Of a DNA stretch of 34,156 nucleotides, positions 26,241 to 33,259 are shown in pieces. A program made the position numbers and the translations under genes. Source of the stretch: a virus; IMG/VR virus record IMGVR_UViG_3300032249_000150, positions 1 through 34,156 of that record; one strand, written 5' to 3'. The notes under the pieces were generated by a model that saw only the letters and a list, made by a program, of their open reading frames with translations, was not told the origin of the DNA and made no database searches. How positions within the stretch are numbered: position 1 is the stretch's first letter; each line of letters begins with the position of its first letter.

Positions 26241-27152
26241 TTAGTCGTCCCAGCCGTTCACCAGATCACTTAGATCCGCTGCCGCAGAGGCAGTAGCTTT
26301 CTTGGGTGCAACTTTCGGTTCTTCCACAGCTTCTTCGGCCACAGGCTCAACAACTTTAGGTGCGGGCTTCGCCGCAGCTTTCGGCGCTGGCTGATCAAAC
26401 GCGGCAGGAAGTGGCGCAACAGGGACGGACTTGGCCCCACTCGTATTAAACGAAATAGCTTCAGCCGCTTCCGGCGCGTTACGCATCTCGTTGATCGCTT
26501 CAAACTCCTCCTCAGTAACCGGACGTACCGGCTTGAAGAACAGTTTAGGGGTCGGGCTGTTGATATCAAACCGCATTTCCGTAATCAAACCCACAGCCGG
26601 AAGCTTGTGCGAGTCTAAGAAGCCACCGTACGCCTTCAGGGGCATCTTGCCACCCTCTGCGTCACCAAAAACTGACTTAGCGGGGATGACCATCTGGTAC
26701 ACCTTGCGCTGTTCGATCTCACCCTCAAGCATCACAGCGATACGCTTATGGAATGTGCAAGCGCGCCCGTCACCCTGCCCGGAACCCTTCACGTTCTGAG
26801 GACAATCCATACACTTGGTAGCCTGACGGTCGGCAGCAGGGACCTCGGCATCAGGAGTAGCAGAGTTGGTCGACCAACATTTCGGCTGAGCGTTCTGACC
26901 CTCAACATACGCCCCTGCAAAGTGCCAACGCTGGACATCCTTATGCGCCTTGATGATCACCGCATTGAGCATCCGATCTTCACTCACGTGAATTTCTTTA
27001 TTGCCCTGCATCATCCGGAATGCCCCACCCTTGAGCGAGATCCGCAACGGGCCCGATACGGCAGCTTCACCCGCGAGCGAACTGCTAGTGTCATCCTGAA
27101 GAGCTTTCAGGAACGTGGGGAGGCCGGTCTTAAAAATGGTCATATCGTTCAT
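26241..27152 (-). CDS. Single-stranded DNA-binding protein, phage type (putative)
   Basis: This 303-residue protein looks like a phage ssDNA-binding protein. The N-terminal two thirds are a beta-rich domain ('SGPLRISLKGGAFRMMQGNKE', 'LNAVIIKAHKDVQRWHFAGAY', 'RKVYQMVIPAKSVFG'). It includes a Cys/His cluster (PKCW, then KCMDCPQN, then ACTFHKR) that may bind zinc. A Pro/Ala/Lys/Glu-rich linker follows, and an acidic tip 'DLSDLVNGWDD' closes the protein, like the tail by which SSBs recruit replication partners. Its neighbours are the primase-helicase, SNF2 helicase and DNA polymerase. The start at 27152 is chosen because GAGG lies 5 bases upstream; a longer frame would start with TTG at 27182. 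The T7 gp2.5-like role is inferred from architecture and context. Confidence 0.65.
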   Translation of the reverse strand: MNDMTIFKTGLPTFLKALQDDTSSSLAGEAAVSGPLRISLKGGAFRMMQGNKEIHVSEDRMLNAVIIKAHKDVQRWHFAGAYVEGQNAQPKCWSTNSATPDAEVPAADRQATKCMDCPQNVKGSGQGDGRACTFHKRIAVMLEGEIEQRKVYQMVIPAKSVFGDAEGGKMPLKAYGGFLDSHKLPAVGLITEMRFDINSPTPKLFFKPVRPVTEEEFEAINEMRNAPEAAEAISFNTSGAKSVPVAPLPAAFDQPAPKAAAKPAPKVVEPVAEEAVEEPKVAPKKATASAAADLSDLVNGWDD

Positions 27153-27157
27153 ATAAT

Positions 27158-27161
27158 CCTC
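27158..27161 (-). promoter_or_regulatory. Shine-Dalgarno site that sets the SSB-like start
   Basis: GAGG on the minus strand, 5 bases before the ATG at 27152, overlaps the TGA stop of the HTH gene (27160-27162). Termination on the HTH gene would bring ribosomes directly onto this site, so the two genes are likely translationally coupled. Confidence 0.6.
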
Positions 27162-27447
27162 AAGCGTCTTTATCGGTTGCAAACGTAAAATCGAACTCCA
27201 TCTGCACAGGCTCAGCGGGGTCGATAGTCTCTGCTTCAGCCAAGGCCGGTGCAGTTTTCTCGCTCAGCGTTTTGGCACGGAGCGCGGCATCCACATCAGC
27301 GATGCGGAACCTATATGTGTTACCAATCTTCAGGTAAGCCGTGGGTGGAATTACATCCTTCCGTAGCCAACCACGAACGGTAGACACAGAAACGGTGTAA
27401 TACTCCGCGACCTCTTCAATCGAAACGTATTTAGCAATCTCATCCAT
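27160..27447 (-). CDS. Helix-turn-helix (MerR/excisionase-like) DNA-binding protein
   Basis: This 95-residue protein has a clear N-terminal helix-turn-helix of the MerR/excisionase (HTH_17) type: 'VSIEEVAEYYTVSVSTVRGWLRK' followed by 'YLKIGNTYRFRIADVDAAL', about residues 8-58. The C-terminal 35 residues are acidic and Ala-rich. Proteins of this class bind short DNA sites as regulators or recombination directionality factors; with no integrase in view, a regulator or replication accessory is more likely. It overlaps the coiled-coil gene upstream by 8 bases and precedes the SSB-like gene by 7 bases. The nearest upstream SD-like sequence is weak, so translation may depend on coupling. Confidence 0.75.
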   Translation of the reverse strand: MDEIAKYVSIEEVAEYYTVSVSTVRGWLRKDVIPPTAYLKIGNTYRFRIADVDAALRAKTLSEKTAPALAEAETIDPAEPVQMEFDFTFATDKDA

Positions 27448-27838
27448 TTTTCTTTACCGTGATGGAGTATTCGCTATCCACATTCAAACCCGGTGGAAGC
27501 AGGTCGGGGTGTTCCTCAAGGAACTGTTTGGTGTTCTCCTGATGGAGACGTTTCTCGTACAGATCGGTAGCGCCGTGCTCGATAACGAACTTGCCAAACG
27601 ACTCCCAATCATTCGTGCTAAAGCGTTTCTTGACGGTGCGGTAGAACAACCCGCTCTCAGTACGAACAGACTCGACCCCGTGCTCTTTGCAGTAGCCCAG
27701 AAGTGCGGACTTGACTTTAGCCATACTGGCTTTCAGTTCATCATCCTGCTTCTTGAAGTCGGCCAAAAGCTCGGCGTGAGTGGTGCGCATTTTCAAGTAG
27801 ACGCGGACTAGCCGCTCTACTGCGATATCTTCAGCCAT
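27440..27838 (-). CDS. Coiled-coil protein of unknown function (Gp157-like shape)
   Basis: This 132-residue protein begins with about 50 residues of predicted coiled coil ('YLKMRTTHAELLADFKKQDDELKASMAKVKSALL') and continues into a small beta-containing domain ('GVESVRTESGLFYRTVKKRF') and a 'LPPGLNV..EYSITVKK' end. The layout of an N-terminal coiled coil with a compact beta hairpin resembles Gp157-type or host-nuclease-inhibitor-like phage proteins, but I cannot assign a family. The ATG has a strong GAGGTAAC site, nearly identical to that before the first gene of the window. It lies directly downstream of the SNF2 gene in the leftward operon and next to the SSB-like and HTH genes, so a DNA replication or recombination role is likely. 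Confidence 0.6.
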   Translation of the reverse strand: MAEDIAVERLVRVYLKMRTTHAELLADFKKQDDELKASMAKVKSALLGYCKEHGVESVRTESGLFYRTVKKRFSTNDWESFGKFVIEHGATDLYEKRLHQENTKQFLEEHPDLLPPGLNVDSEYSITVKKNG

Positions 27839-27879
27839 GTTACCTCTTCCTCAGTTGTAGTAGCAGAATGTGTAGTGTT

Positions 27880-29433
27880 CTACACTTCTGTCTTGTTGTC
27901 AAGCAATTCTTTGTAGAGATCAACAACTTTTGTGTGAGCGTCTATTTTAGTGTCAAGCATTGCGTAAACGTATTTCTCTGCGTTAGACCCTTGTAGCCTG
28001 ATCACGGTGCACGGGTGGTGTTGTCCGGCCCGATGCACCCGGGCGTTCGCTTGTGCGTATGTCTCTGAAGAAGACGTCGGTCCCCACCAAACGACAGTAT
28101 CGGCAGCGGTTAATGTGACCCCGTGCGCTGCGGCCTGTGGCTGGATAACCAGCACCCTTGGCTCAGGTGTGTCCTGAAATCGCTTGAAGATGTCTGTGCG
28201 CTGGCTTGCGGATACGTCGCCATTAATCACCTCTGCTGTTATGCCGTCATCGTTGAGTTGACGGGTGATCATCTCGATCACGTTCTTGAATGGTACAAAG
28301 ACTAACACCTTCTGCGCGGCTTCATCAACTACCTCTTTCAACACGGCGTAACGGTTTTTGATATCAAACTCGACCGTCTCTTTACTATCCGAGTACACCG
28401 CGCCACAAGATATTTGCAGGAGCTTGCTCAGGTTGATCGCGGCGTTCACCGCTGTGATGTCTTCTCCACCGGCTTGGACTACAAACCGGCTCTTCATCAT
28501 GGTGTAAAACTTCTTCTGCTGCTTGGTCAACTCGACTGTGCGGTTGACGTACGTCATGGGGGGCAGGTCAAGGCACTCGTCTTTGGTGTACCGGATCGCC
28601 GGTTGCAGAGCGTTGAACACCGTGGTTGTTGCTGACGGCTTGGGTATCCACTTGAACTGGGTCAGCTTGTACATCACGGACTCTTTGTATCCTGTGAAAT
28701 ACTTCGGCACTCCATTCGGATTGACCAGCTTAGCAAGCCCGTAGGCGTCGAGCGGCGACTGCGCTGCGGGTGTACCCGTCAGCATCCACAGCCACGTGTG
28801 AGGTTGCAGTAGGCCCTTGAGCGTCTTCCATCGATTCGTCTGAACATTCTTATAGGCGTTAGCCTCATCAATGACGATAAGATCAAACCCACCTTTAAGA
28901 ATCTCATCCGAGACGACCTCGACCCCATCATAGTTAATGATGACGAACTCGGCGGGGCCTTTGATAATTTCTCTACGCTTCTCGGCTGAGCCGTACGCGA
29001 TGTCAACCGACCGGTGCATAGCAAACTTGAACAGGTCTGCTCGCCATGCTGAATCCATAATCGACAGCGGGCATATCACCAAAACACGTTTGATGACCTT
29101 GGTCTTTATCAGATAATCCGCAGCCCATATCACACTGCCGGTTTTGCCCGTGCCCTGTTCGTTTAGGCAGAACGCTCGCTTGTGCAGGGTGAGAAACGAT
29201 GCTGTGGACTTCTGGTGCGCAAACGGTTTGTGTAGCCCGGGCCACTTGTAATCCCGCAGGATCGGGCTTGGTACGTTCTTTATCTTGAGGTTCTTCAGGA
29301 CTTGAGCTTCCTCTAAGCCCCAGTGAACCAACACCTTGTTATTTTCAACCTCTTTGCTTTTGGGAATGACCGCCGTGACCTTTGCCGGATCACGCAAAGT
29401 AAGAACTAATACTTTGTTCTGAAAGATTTCCAT
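27880..29433 (-). CDS. SNF2-family superfamily 2 helicase/translocase
   Basis: This 517-residue protein has the full set of SNF2/SF2 motifs. These are a Q-motif-like 'FAHQKSTASF' (71-80), Walker A 'NEQGTGKTGS' (GTGKT 94-98), motif Ia 'LVICPLSI', Walker B 'VIDEAN' (D189-E190), motif III 'LTGTP' (218-222), 'VLVFVPF' opening lobe two, and motif VI 'QANARVHRAGQ' (461-471). The box reads DEAN rather than DEAH, which is common in phage SNF2 proteins. Such enzymes move along double-stranded DNA and remodel protein-DNA or branched structures; in this operon a role in fork processing or recombination is likely. The start at 29433 is chosen over an in-frame TTG at 29511, which would translate through a hairpin. 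The 222-base leader is described separately. Confidence 0.85.
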   Translation of the reverse strand: MEIFQNKVLVLTLRDPAKVTAVIPKSKEVENNKVLVHWGLEEAQVLKNLKIKNVPSPILRDYKWPGLHKPFAHQKSTASFLTLHKRAFCLNEQGTGKTGSVIWAADYLIKTKVIKRVLVICPLSIMDSAWRADLFKFAMHRSVDIAYGSAEKRREIIKGPAEFVIINYDGVEVVSDEILKGGFDLIVIDEANAYKNVQTNRWKTLKGLLQPHTWLWMLTGTPAAQSPLDAYGLAKLVNPNGVPKYFTGYKESVMYKLTQFKWIPKPSATTTVFNALQPAIRYTKDECLDLPPMTYVNRTVELTKQQKKFYTMMKSRFVVQAGGEDITAVNAAINLSKLLQISCGAVYSDSKETVEFDIKNRYAVLKEVVDEAAQKVLVFVPFKNVIEMITRQLNDDGITAEVINGDVSASQRTDIFKRFQDTPEPRVLVIQPQAAAHGVTLTAADTVVWWGPTSSSETYAQANARVHRAGQHHPCTVIRLQGSNAEKYVYAMLDTKIDAHTKVVDLYKELLDNKTEV

Positions 29434-29655
29434 GTGAACTCGTAATGTGTTTACCCGAGCAGAAATCGCCTGAACAGGGTGTACCTGTTCAGGCTCTGCG
29501 CCGCTTCCCAATCGAGGTGTTGATTGTGGCGGCTGGTGCGGTTAAAGGGTTACTAAAGCTCCCCGGGCAGCACACTCACACCTGACTGCTACCCTATTGG
29601 CTTCTAAAGCGACTGTGAAAATCAACAAATCAGCCGAATAGACCTATTTATTGTA
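29434..29655 (-). promoter_or_regulatory. Untranslated leader of the SNF2 gene with two hairpins
   Basis: This is the largest non-coding gap in the window. A stem of 8 bp (gggcagca at 29565-29572 with tgctaccc at 29587-29594, one G-U pair) and a perfect 10-bp stem (29469-29493) occur within it. A weak -35/-10 pair on the minus strand (TTCACA, 17 nt, TAGGGT) precedes the first hairpin, but the -10 matches only half of the consensus. I see no reading frame or tRNA here. It is a likely promoter or post-transcriptional control region for the downstream operon. Confidence 0.4.
29469..29493. repeat. Perfect 10-bp palindromic dyad
   Basis: The arms cctgaacagg (29469-29478) and cctgttcagg (29484-29493) are perfect complements separated by 5 bases. 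On the minus strand the dyad lies about 36 bases before the SNF2 start and is not followed by a T-run. It is therefore better read as an operator or leader hairpin than as a terminator. If the longer TTG start were real, it would lie inside the coding region. Confidence 0.7.
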
Positions 29656-29907
29656 TCAGCTTTCGCCCTTGTGATGACCGTTCCGACTGCGGTTTTTGTG
29701 TTTAGACACAACCCGCAACCCGTCAGAATTCTTTCCACCATTCTTGAGCATCTTCACGTGGTCAACGTCTTTACCTTTGTGCGGGATACCCTTCTTGTCC
29801 AACTCGCGTCTAGCTTTCTGGCGCTCCAGCTTGGCGGGGATCTCGCCCCGCTTTAATTGCATCTCGTATTCGTGTTTGTACGGGCGCGGAGTTTTGGTGT
29901 ACGGCAT
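29656..29907 (-). CDS. Small HNH-like endonuclease
   Basis: This 83-residue basic protein has an HNH-like core: 'KGKDVDHVKMLKNGG' (D49, H50), then N60, 'LRVVSKHKN' and N72. This fits the beta-beta-alpha metal fold of HNH nucleases, where the first His is the general base. The N-terminal half is a Lys/Arg/Glu-rich helix. It could be a homing-type nuclease, a packaging-linked nuclease or a host-DNA nickase; the small size and operon position cannot decide this. The ATG has GGGAG upstream at normal spacing, 1 base after the stop of the PD-(D/E)XK gene. A second, unrelated HNH protein lies in the left arm at 5259-5693. Confidence 0.7.
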   Translation of the reverse strand: MPYTKTPRPYKHEYEMQLKRGEIPAKLERQKARRELDKKGIPHKGKDVDHVKMLKNGGKNSDGLRVVSKHKNRSRNGHHKGES

Positions 29908-29908
29908 T

Positions 29909-30571
29909 TTAATTTCTCCCGTTGTGGGAGCAAGTTAATACGGCACAGTGTTTTCGGCACAAGCCGCTGGGTTTGGGGTTCCATGTGCCTGTATCCACAG
30001 CAAACGCAAGGCGCTTGTTTCGGTCAGACCATTTAATCCATAGCATATCTTGTTGCTCTACGTCGTACTTACTTTTCACAAGAGAATTTGCAATCACAAA
30101 CAGCAGACCGCCCTTGACCTTCTTGACTTCCGGAAAATGTTTGAACACGCATAGCGACATCAACTCTAGTTGCTCGGGGTCAGCGTACTTAGACGACTTG
30201 CCCGTCTTATAGTCCACCACCCGTGCCTCACCCTTCTCCCGGTCAATGATCAGCAGGTCGGCAATACCCCGATACCATACGTCTGGTGCATCAAATGCGC
30301 ACGGCTGAAGATCTTTTGTGATCCCCATCTCATGCTCACACAGGCGCTCACCGGGGATTTGTTTCAGGCTATCAAGTGTTTGTTTAGCGAATGTGAAGTA
30401 CGGCGGCAGTGGCTCGTCATCACGTATATATTTCTCGGCGGCTTCATGAAACCGAGAGCCGTACAGCAACGCTTCTGTCTCAGGTTCAACCACATCCTTA
30501 GCTATCTTTAGGTGATAGTACTTACGTGGGCATTGCTCAAACAGCTTAATGCTGCTGTACGACCATTTCAT
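29909..30571 (-). CDS. Cas4-like PD-(D/E)XK exonuclease with Fe-S cysteines
   Basis: This 220-residue protein is a RecB/Cas4-type nuclease. The motifs are 'GSRFHEAAEKY' (His42), 'YRGIADLLI' (Asp105), 'ARVVDYKTGK' (Asp120, Lys122) and 'PEQLELMSL' (Gln134). One Cys at the N-terminus (Cys14, 'EQCPRKYY') and three near the C-terminus (Cys205, Cys209, Cys214) match the four-cysteine arrangement that holds a 4Fe-4S cluster in Cas4 and AddB. Phage relatives act as 5'-3' exonucleases in recombination or end processing. No cas1, cas2 or CRISPR array is present, so this is not an adaptation module. It overlaps the small gene upstream by 4 bases (ATGA) and precedes the HNH gene by one base. Confidence 0.85.
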   Translation of the reverse strand: MKWSYSSIKLFEQCPRKYYHLKIAKDVVEPETEALLYGSRFHEAAEKYIRDDEPLPPYFTFAKQTLDSLKQIPGERLCEHEMGITKDLQPCAFDAPDVWYRGIADLLIIDREKGEARVVDYKTGKSSKYADPEQLELMSLCVFKHFPEVKKVKGGLLFVIANSLVKSKYDVEQQDMLWIKWSDRNKRLAFAVDTGTWNPKPSGLCRKHCAVLTCSHNGRN

Positions 30572-30750
30572 CGCTGCCGTTCCTGTGCCAGTCGGATTGC
30601 GTTTTGAAGTAACCTAACCTCGGTCATAACTTGGGGAGACATAGCAGCGGCCCCGTCTATATCGTTGTGTAACAACTTCTGATACTGCACTTTAAGTAAC
30701 TCTTGAGCCGCCAGCAGCGGTGCAGAATAATCATCAAACCCTTCACTCAT
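30568..30750 (-). CDS. Small helical protein of unknown function
   Basis: This protein of about 60 residues is predicted to be two helices ('LLAAQELLKVQYQKLL' and 'VMTEVRLLQNAIRLAQERQR'). No family is recognised. The start at 30750 overlaps the polymerase stop as TGATG and has GGTGA six bases upstream; an ATG two codons earlier is less well placed. It overlaps the nuclease gene by 4 bases. Being sandwiched between the DNA polymerase and the nuclease with couplings on both sides suggests a replication accessory, but this is inference. Confidence 0.6.
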   Translation of the reverse strand: MSEGFDDYSAPLLAAQELLKVQYQKLLHNDIDGAAAMSPQVMTEVRLLQNAIRLAQERQR

Positions 30751-32573
30751 CAGCATTCACCATATCGTTGACCAACACCTGATTCACAGTTGACCGGCAA
30801 CCCTGCTGCCCACTTCGGCGTCCACCGCATACACTCTTCGATGTATGCTTGCGCCTCGGCAACCTGCTCCTCGCGCACCACGCACGCAATCGCATCATGC
30901 ACGGTTAGCACGACCCGATACTTCTGCCCGATGCGGAGCATCTGCTCGCCAATAATACACCGCGCAATAGCTTGGCAGACGTTCTCAATCACCTTGCCGC
31001 CGTATATTCTTGTACGGCCCCGGCGTGTCTTATATGTAAACTCCGGACCCTGCTCACCATCTGTTGACTGCAAGTCGTCGTAGCGCATCAGCAACCCACT
31101 GGGCAATCGAATCGCAGACTCGTTCGGCTCGACCGTCAGTACTCCGGCTCGACCCAGCGTGCAGTCGTCGTTGCGTGATAAACATTCAATAACTCCTTTA
31201 GCTTGACGCCACAGGTTGACGATCTGCGGACTGCCGTGCCGATATGCGTCGATAATGCGCCGCGCCTCATCCAGATCCACCGCAACACCGGCTTGTTTGA
31301 GTGCGGCTTGAAACTTGACTGCGCCCATCCCGTAACCTGCACCGAGAATGGTCGTCTTACCGATAAAGCGTTCGGGCGGCGATATCTGATCTACTGGCTT
31401 ACCGTAAATGGTTGACGCCATCTTCTTATAAACGTCTTCACGGTTAGCGAACGCCGTGACTAGATCGTCCTGCTCGGCCAGCCATGCCAACACCCGGGCT
31501 TCGATCTGCGCGGAGTCGGCATCGATAACGCGGTAGCCCTTGGGGGCCATGATTGCCAGCTTGAGCTTGTTTGCGTTCGCCCCTCGGCTCGGCAAGTTTT
31601 GCAGGTTGATCTTGTCGTCACCGCCAAACCGACCCGTGTGTGCCGCGTAATAACGTATTGGCACAGGCATCTTGCCCCGCTTAGCAATACTGATCAGTCG
31701 CTCAGTGCGCGTCTCTTCAAGCGTTGACTTGTTACCAAGCCTTGCTGCTACGAGGATCTGAACCCGCTCGTCCGGGTGCTCGGCCAGAGCCTTGAACTCC
31801 TCATCGCTCTTAGCCATAGCCAGAGTTTTCTTACCGGTGGTCGGGCTGATCTTAGTCGGCGGCTCAACCCCAAAGTTATGTAGCAACTCACCAAACTTCT
31901 GGTTACTCATCAACTCATCCCGGGTTACCCCGGCGTTCTCCAGCAGCTTGCGCTTGCGCTCTACCACGTCAACCAAATGCGCGTCGAGCAACTCCGTATC
32001 AAGCTCCAGCACCGGGATGGTGAACATGCGCAAGGTCATGTCGATCAGGTGCAGTTCTTTTTTAGGGAACCCCTTGACCATCTCAAGGTACAGCTTGTGC
32101 GTCAGGTCCACGTCGTTGATGCAGTAGTCACCATAACGTGATAGCGCATACGCATCGAAATCCTCGCGGCGTTTACCTAATGCGTTGACAACCTCGGTCC
32201 CTTTCTCACCTAACCCATACCGTTGCACCAGTGCAGAGAGTGACGCACCGACCTCTATCCCGTGCAGAGCACGACCCATGCAGAGCGTATCGAGCATAAA
32301 CCTCGGCACCAGATCGAAGTACCACGACAGGATCGCCCCATCAAACATCATATTGTGTGCGAGCACAACCGAGTTCGGTATCTCAAATTGAGATAGCCAA
32401 TCCTTAAGCAACTCTTTCGGCCCACTCGCCCACTGCGTCTGCTGATCGTTGACCTTGACCGCAACCCCAATAACTTCAAAGCGCGAGTCGCGTATGTACT
32501 CCTCGGTCGTTATCTTAGACAGGCTAAAATCTTTATCGTAGTACGTCTCGAAATCTATCGTTAACAGGTTCAT
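30750..32573 (-). CDS. polA: Family A DNA polymerase with 3'-5' exonuclease
   Basis: This 607-residue replicative polymerase starts with a DEDD exonuclease: 'TIDFETYYD' (D7, E9), 'AHNMMFDGAIL' (N74, D78) and 'YCINDVD' (Y150, D154). The polymerase domain has motif A 'DADSAQIEAR' (D353 catalytic), motif B 'ERFIGKTTILGAGYGMG' (R402, K406, Y414) and motif C 'LTVHDAI' (H559, D560). The residue equivalent to Klenow Phe762 is Leu410. The exonuclease residues look intact, so it should proofread. There is no 5'-3' exonuclease domain, as expected for a phage Pol I. The ATG has GAGGTTATCG upstream and overlaps the DUF3310 stop (ATGA). The gene symbol is by family only. Confidence 0.92.
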   Translation of the reverse strand: MNLLTIDFETYYDKDFSLSKITTEEYIRDSRFEVIGVAVKVNDQQTQWASGPKELLKDWLSQFEIPNSVVLAHNMMFDGAILSWYFDLVPRFMLDTLCMGRALHGIEVGASLSALVQRYGLGEKGTEVVNALGKRREDFDAYALSRYGDYCINDVDLTHKLYLEMVKGFPKKELHLIDMTLRMFTIPVLELDTELLDAHLVDVVERKRKLLENAGVTRDELMSNQKFGELLHNFGVEPPTKISPTTGKKTLAMAKSDEEFKALAEHPDERVQILVAARLGNKSTLEETRTERLISIAKRGKMPVPIRYYAAHTGRFGGDDKINLQNLPSRGANANKLKLAIMAPKGYRVIDADSAQIEARVLAWLAEQDDLVTAFANREDVYKKMASTIYGKPVDQISPPERFIGKTTILGAGYGMGAVKFQAALKQAGVAVDLDEARRIIDAYRHGSPQIVNLWRQAKGVIECLSRNDDCTLGRAGVLTVEPNESAIRLPSGLLMRYDDLQSTDGEQGPEFTYKTRRGRTRIYGGKVIENVCQAIARCIIGEQMLRIGQKYRVVLTVHDAIACVVREEQVAEAQAYIEECMRWTPKWAAGLPVNCESGVGQRYGEC

Positions 32574-32797
32574 CGATAACCTCGGATTTCATCGAGTTTA
32601 GCTAAGTAGTGTTTCGCTTTTTCCGCGTCGTCATCTGCACCGGCCTTTTTGCCTTGGCGTATCGCGTACTTTATGACGTTGCCTTTTAGAAACCCTATGA
32701 ATTCTTCGTACGTCAGCACGGCTTCCATAACTTCCCAAGGCGTTATATCTAGGTCCTTGTAGTGAGACCCGCCCACCTGCTGATCATCTGATTTCAT
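32570..32797 (-). CDS. DUF3310 family small protein
   Basis: This protein of about 75 residues has the DUF3310 pattern 'QQVGGSHYKDLDITPWEVME', 'EEFIGFLKGNVIKYAIRQGKK' and 'KAKHYLAKLDE'. DUF3310 proteins are common next to phage replication and nucleotide-metabolism genes and are sometimes annotated as nucleotide kinase-like, without firm biochemistry. The ATG at 32797 is preferred over the one at 32806 because AAGAG lies 9 bases upstream of it; the two differ by three codons. It overlaps the winged-helix-like gene upstream and the polymerase start downstream (4 bases), so translation of the three is probably coupled. Confidence 0.85.
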   Translation of the reverse strand: MKSDDQQVGGSHYKDLDITPWEVMEAVLTYEEFIGFLKGNVIKYAIRQGKKAGADDDAEKAKHYLAKLDEIRGYR

Positions 32798-33110
32798 TCT
32801 GTACATCTCTTGGTAAGTTTCTCAAATAGTAGGCGTATCCCGGCTCGTTCTTGAGCGCGGTATTTCTTATCCTTTCTTCATTGGTTTGGGGTTTTTTTCT
32901 AGGTCTTGGCGCTTTGCCAGACAGGCTATATGTCATGCACATTTTTTCTTTGTACCCGTCCACAGGGATCTCTCTGCGCAGCAGTACACCTTCAAAATAA
33001 AAATGCCGCAGCGCATTTTTGATTGCGCCCAGAGTCATATCGGGTATAAAAATTTTTGTTGCTGGCAACTCGCCATGCTTCTTTAAGTATTCAATTATTG
33101 GGTGTGACAT
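32784..33110 (-). CDS. Winged-helix-like DNA-binding protein (putative)
   Basis: This 108-residue basic protein reads like a winged helix: 'PIIEYLKKHGELPATKIF', 'MTLGAIKNALRHFYFEGVLLRREI' (candidate recognition helix, about residues 25-48), then a wing-like hairpin 'GYKEKMCMTYSLSG'. The C-terminal part is rich in Arg, Lys and Pro. A DNA-binding role in early regulation or replication is likely; the target is unknown. The start overlaps the stop of the 49-codon gene as TAATG, with GAGG further upstream. The end overlaps the DUF3310 start by 14 bases. No named family is recognised, so the fold is inferred from pattern only. Confidence 0.55.
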   Translation of the reverse strand: MSHPIIEYLKKHGELPATKIFIPDMTLGAIKNALRHFYFEGVLLRREIPVDGYKEKMCMTYSLSGKAPRPRKKPQTNEERIRNTALKNEPGYAYYLRNLPRDVQNEIR

Positions 33111-33259
33111 TAAAACAGTGCCTCTGGTACGTTGGATATATCCAACTTGGGTTTAAGTTTACGTTTGATGCGTTCGACTATGTGCGGATATGGGGGTTCG
33201 ACCCATACCCACCGGATCACCTTGCCTTCGTCATCGAGTATTCCGTATTTAAGGAGCAT
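33110..33259 (-). CDS. Small conserved phage protein (49 aa)
   Basis: This 49-residue protein reads 'MLLKYGILDDEGKVIRWVWV', then 'EPPYPHIVERIKRKLKPKLD' and 'ISNVPEALF'. I recall similar short early phage proteins with 'YG.LD..GKV.RWVW'. The frame is supported by tight fits: it starts 11 bases inside the end of the lipoprotein gene and its stop overlaps the next start by one base (TAATG). It is too short for a 60-residue ORF cutoff and is easily missed. The basic C-terminal half and beta-like N-terminal half give no function. Confidence 0.7.
   Translation of the reverse strand: MLLKYGILDDEGKVIRWVWVEPPYPHIVERIKRKLKPKLDISNVPEALF

Noticed and set aside
27866-27890. Terminator at the end of the SNF2 gene
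   Set aside because: The 6-bp stem (gtgtag with ctacac) includes the stop codon and is not followed by a T-run on the minus strand. It is too weak to call.
24306-28744. Plus-strand frames (for example 24562-24963, 25549-26019, 26431-26799, 27509-27811) opposite the replication genes
   Set aside because: They are shadows of well-supported minus-strand genes with conserved motifs and lack Shine-Dalgarno sites.
29512-29655. tRNA or other structured RNA gene in the SNF2 leader
   Set aside because: The stems do not form a cloverleaf and there is no TTCRA-type T-loop or anticodon arm. Kept only as a leader with hairpins.
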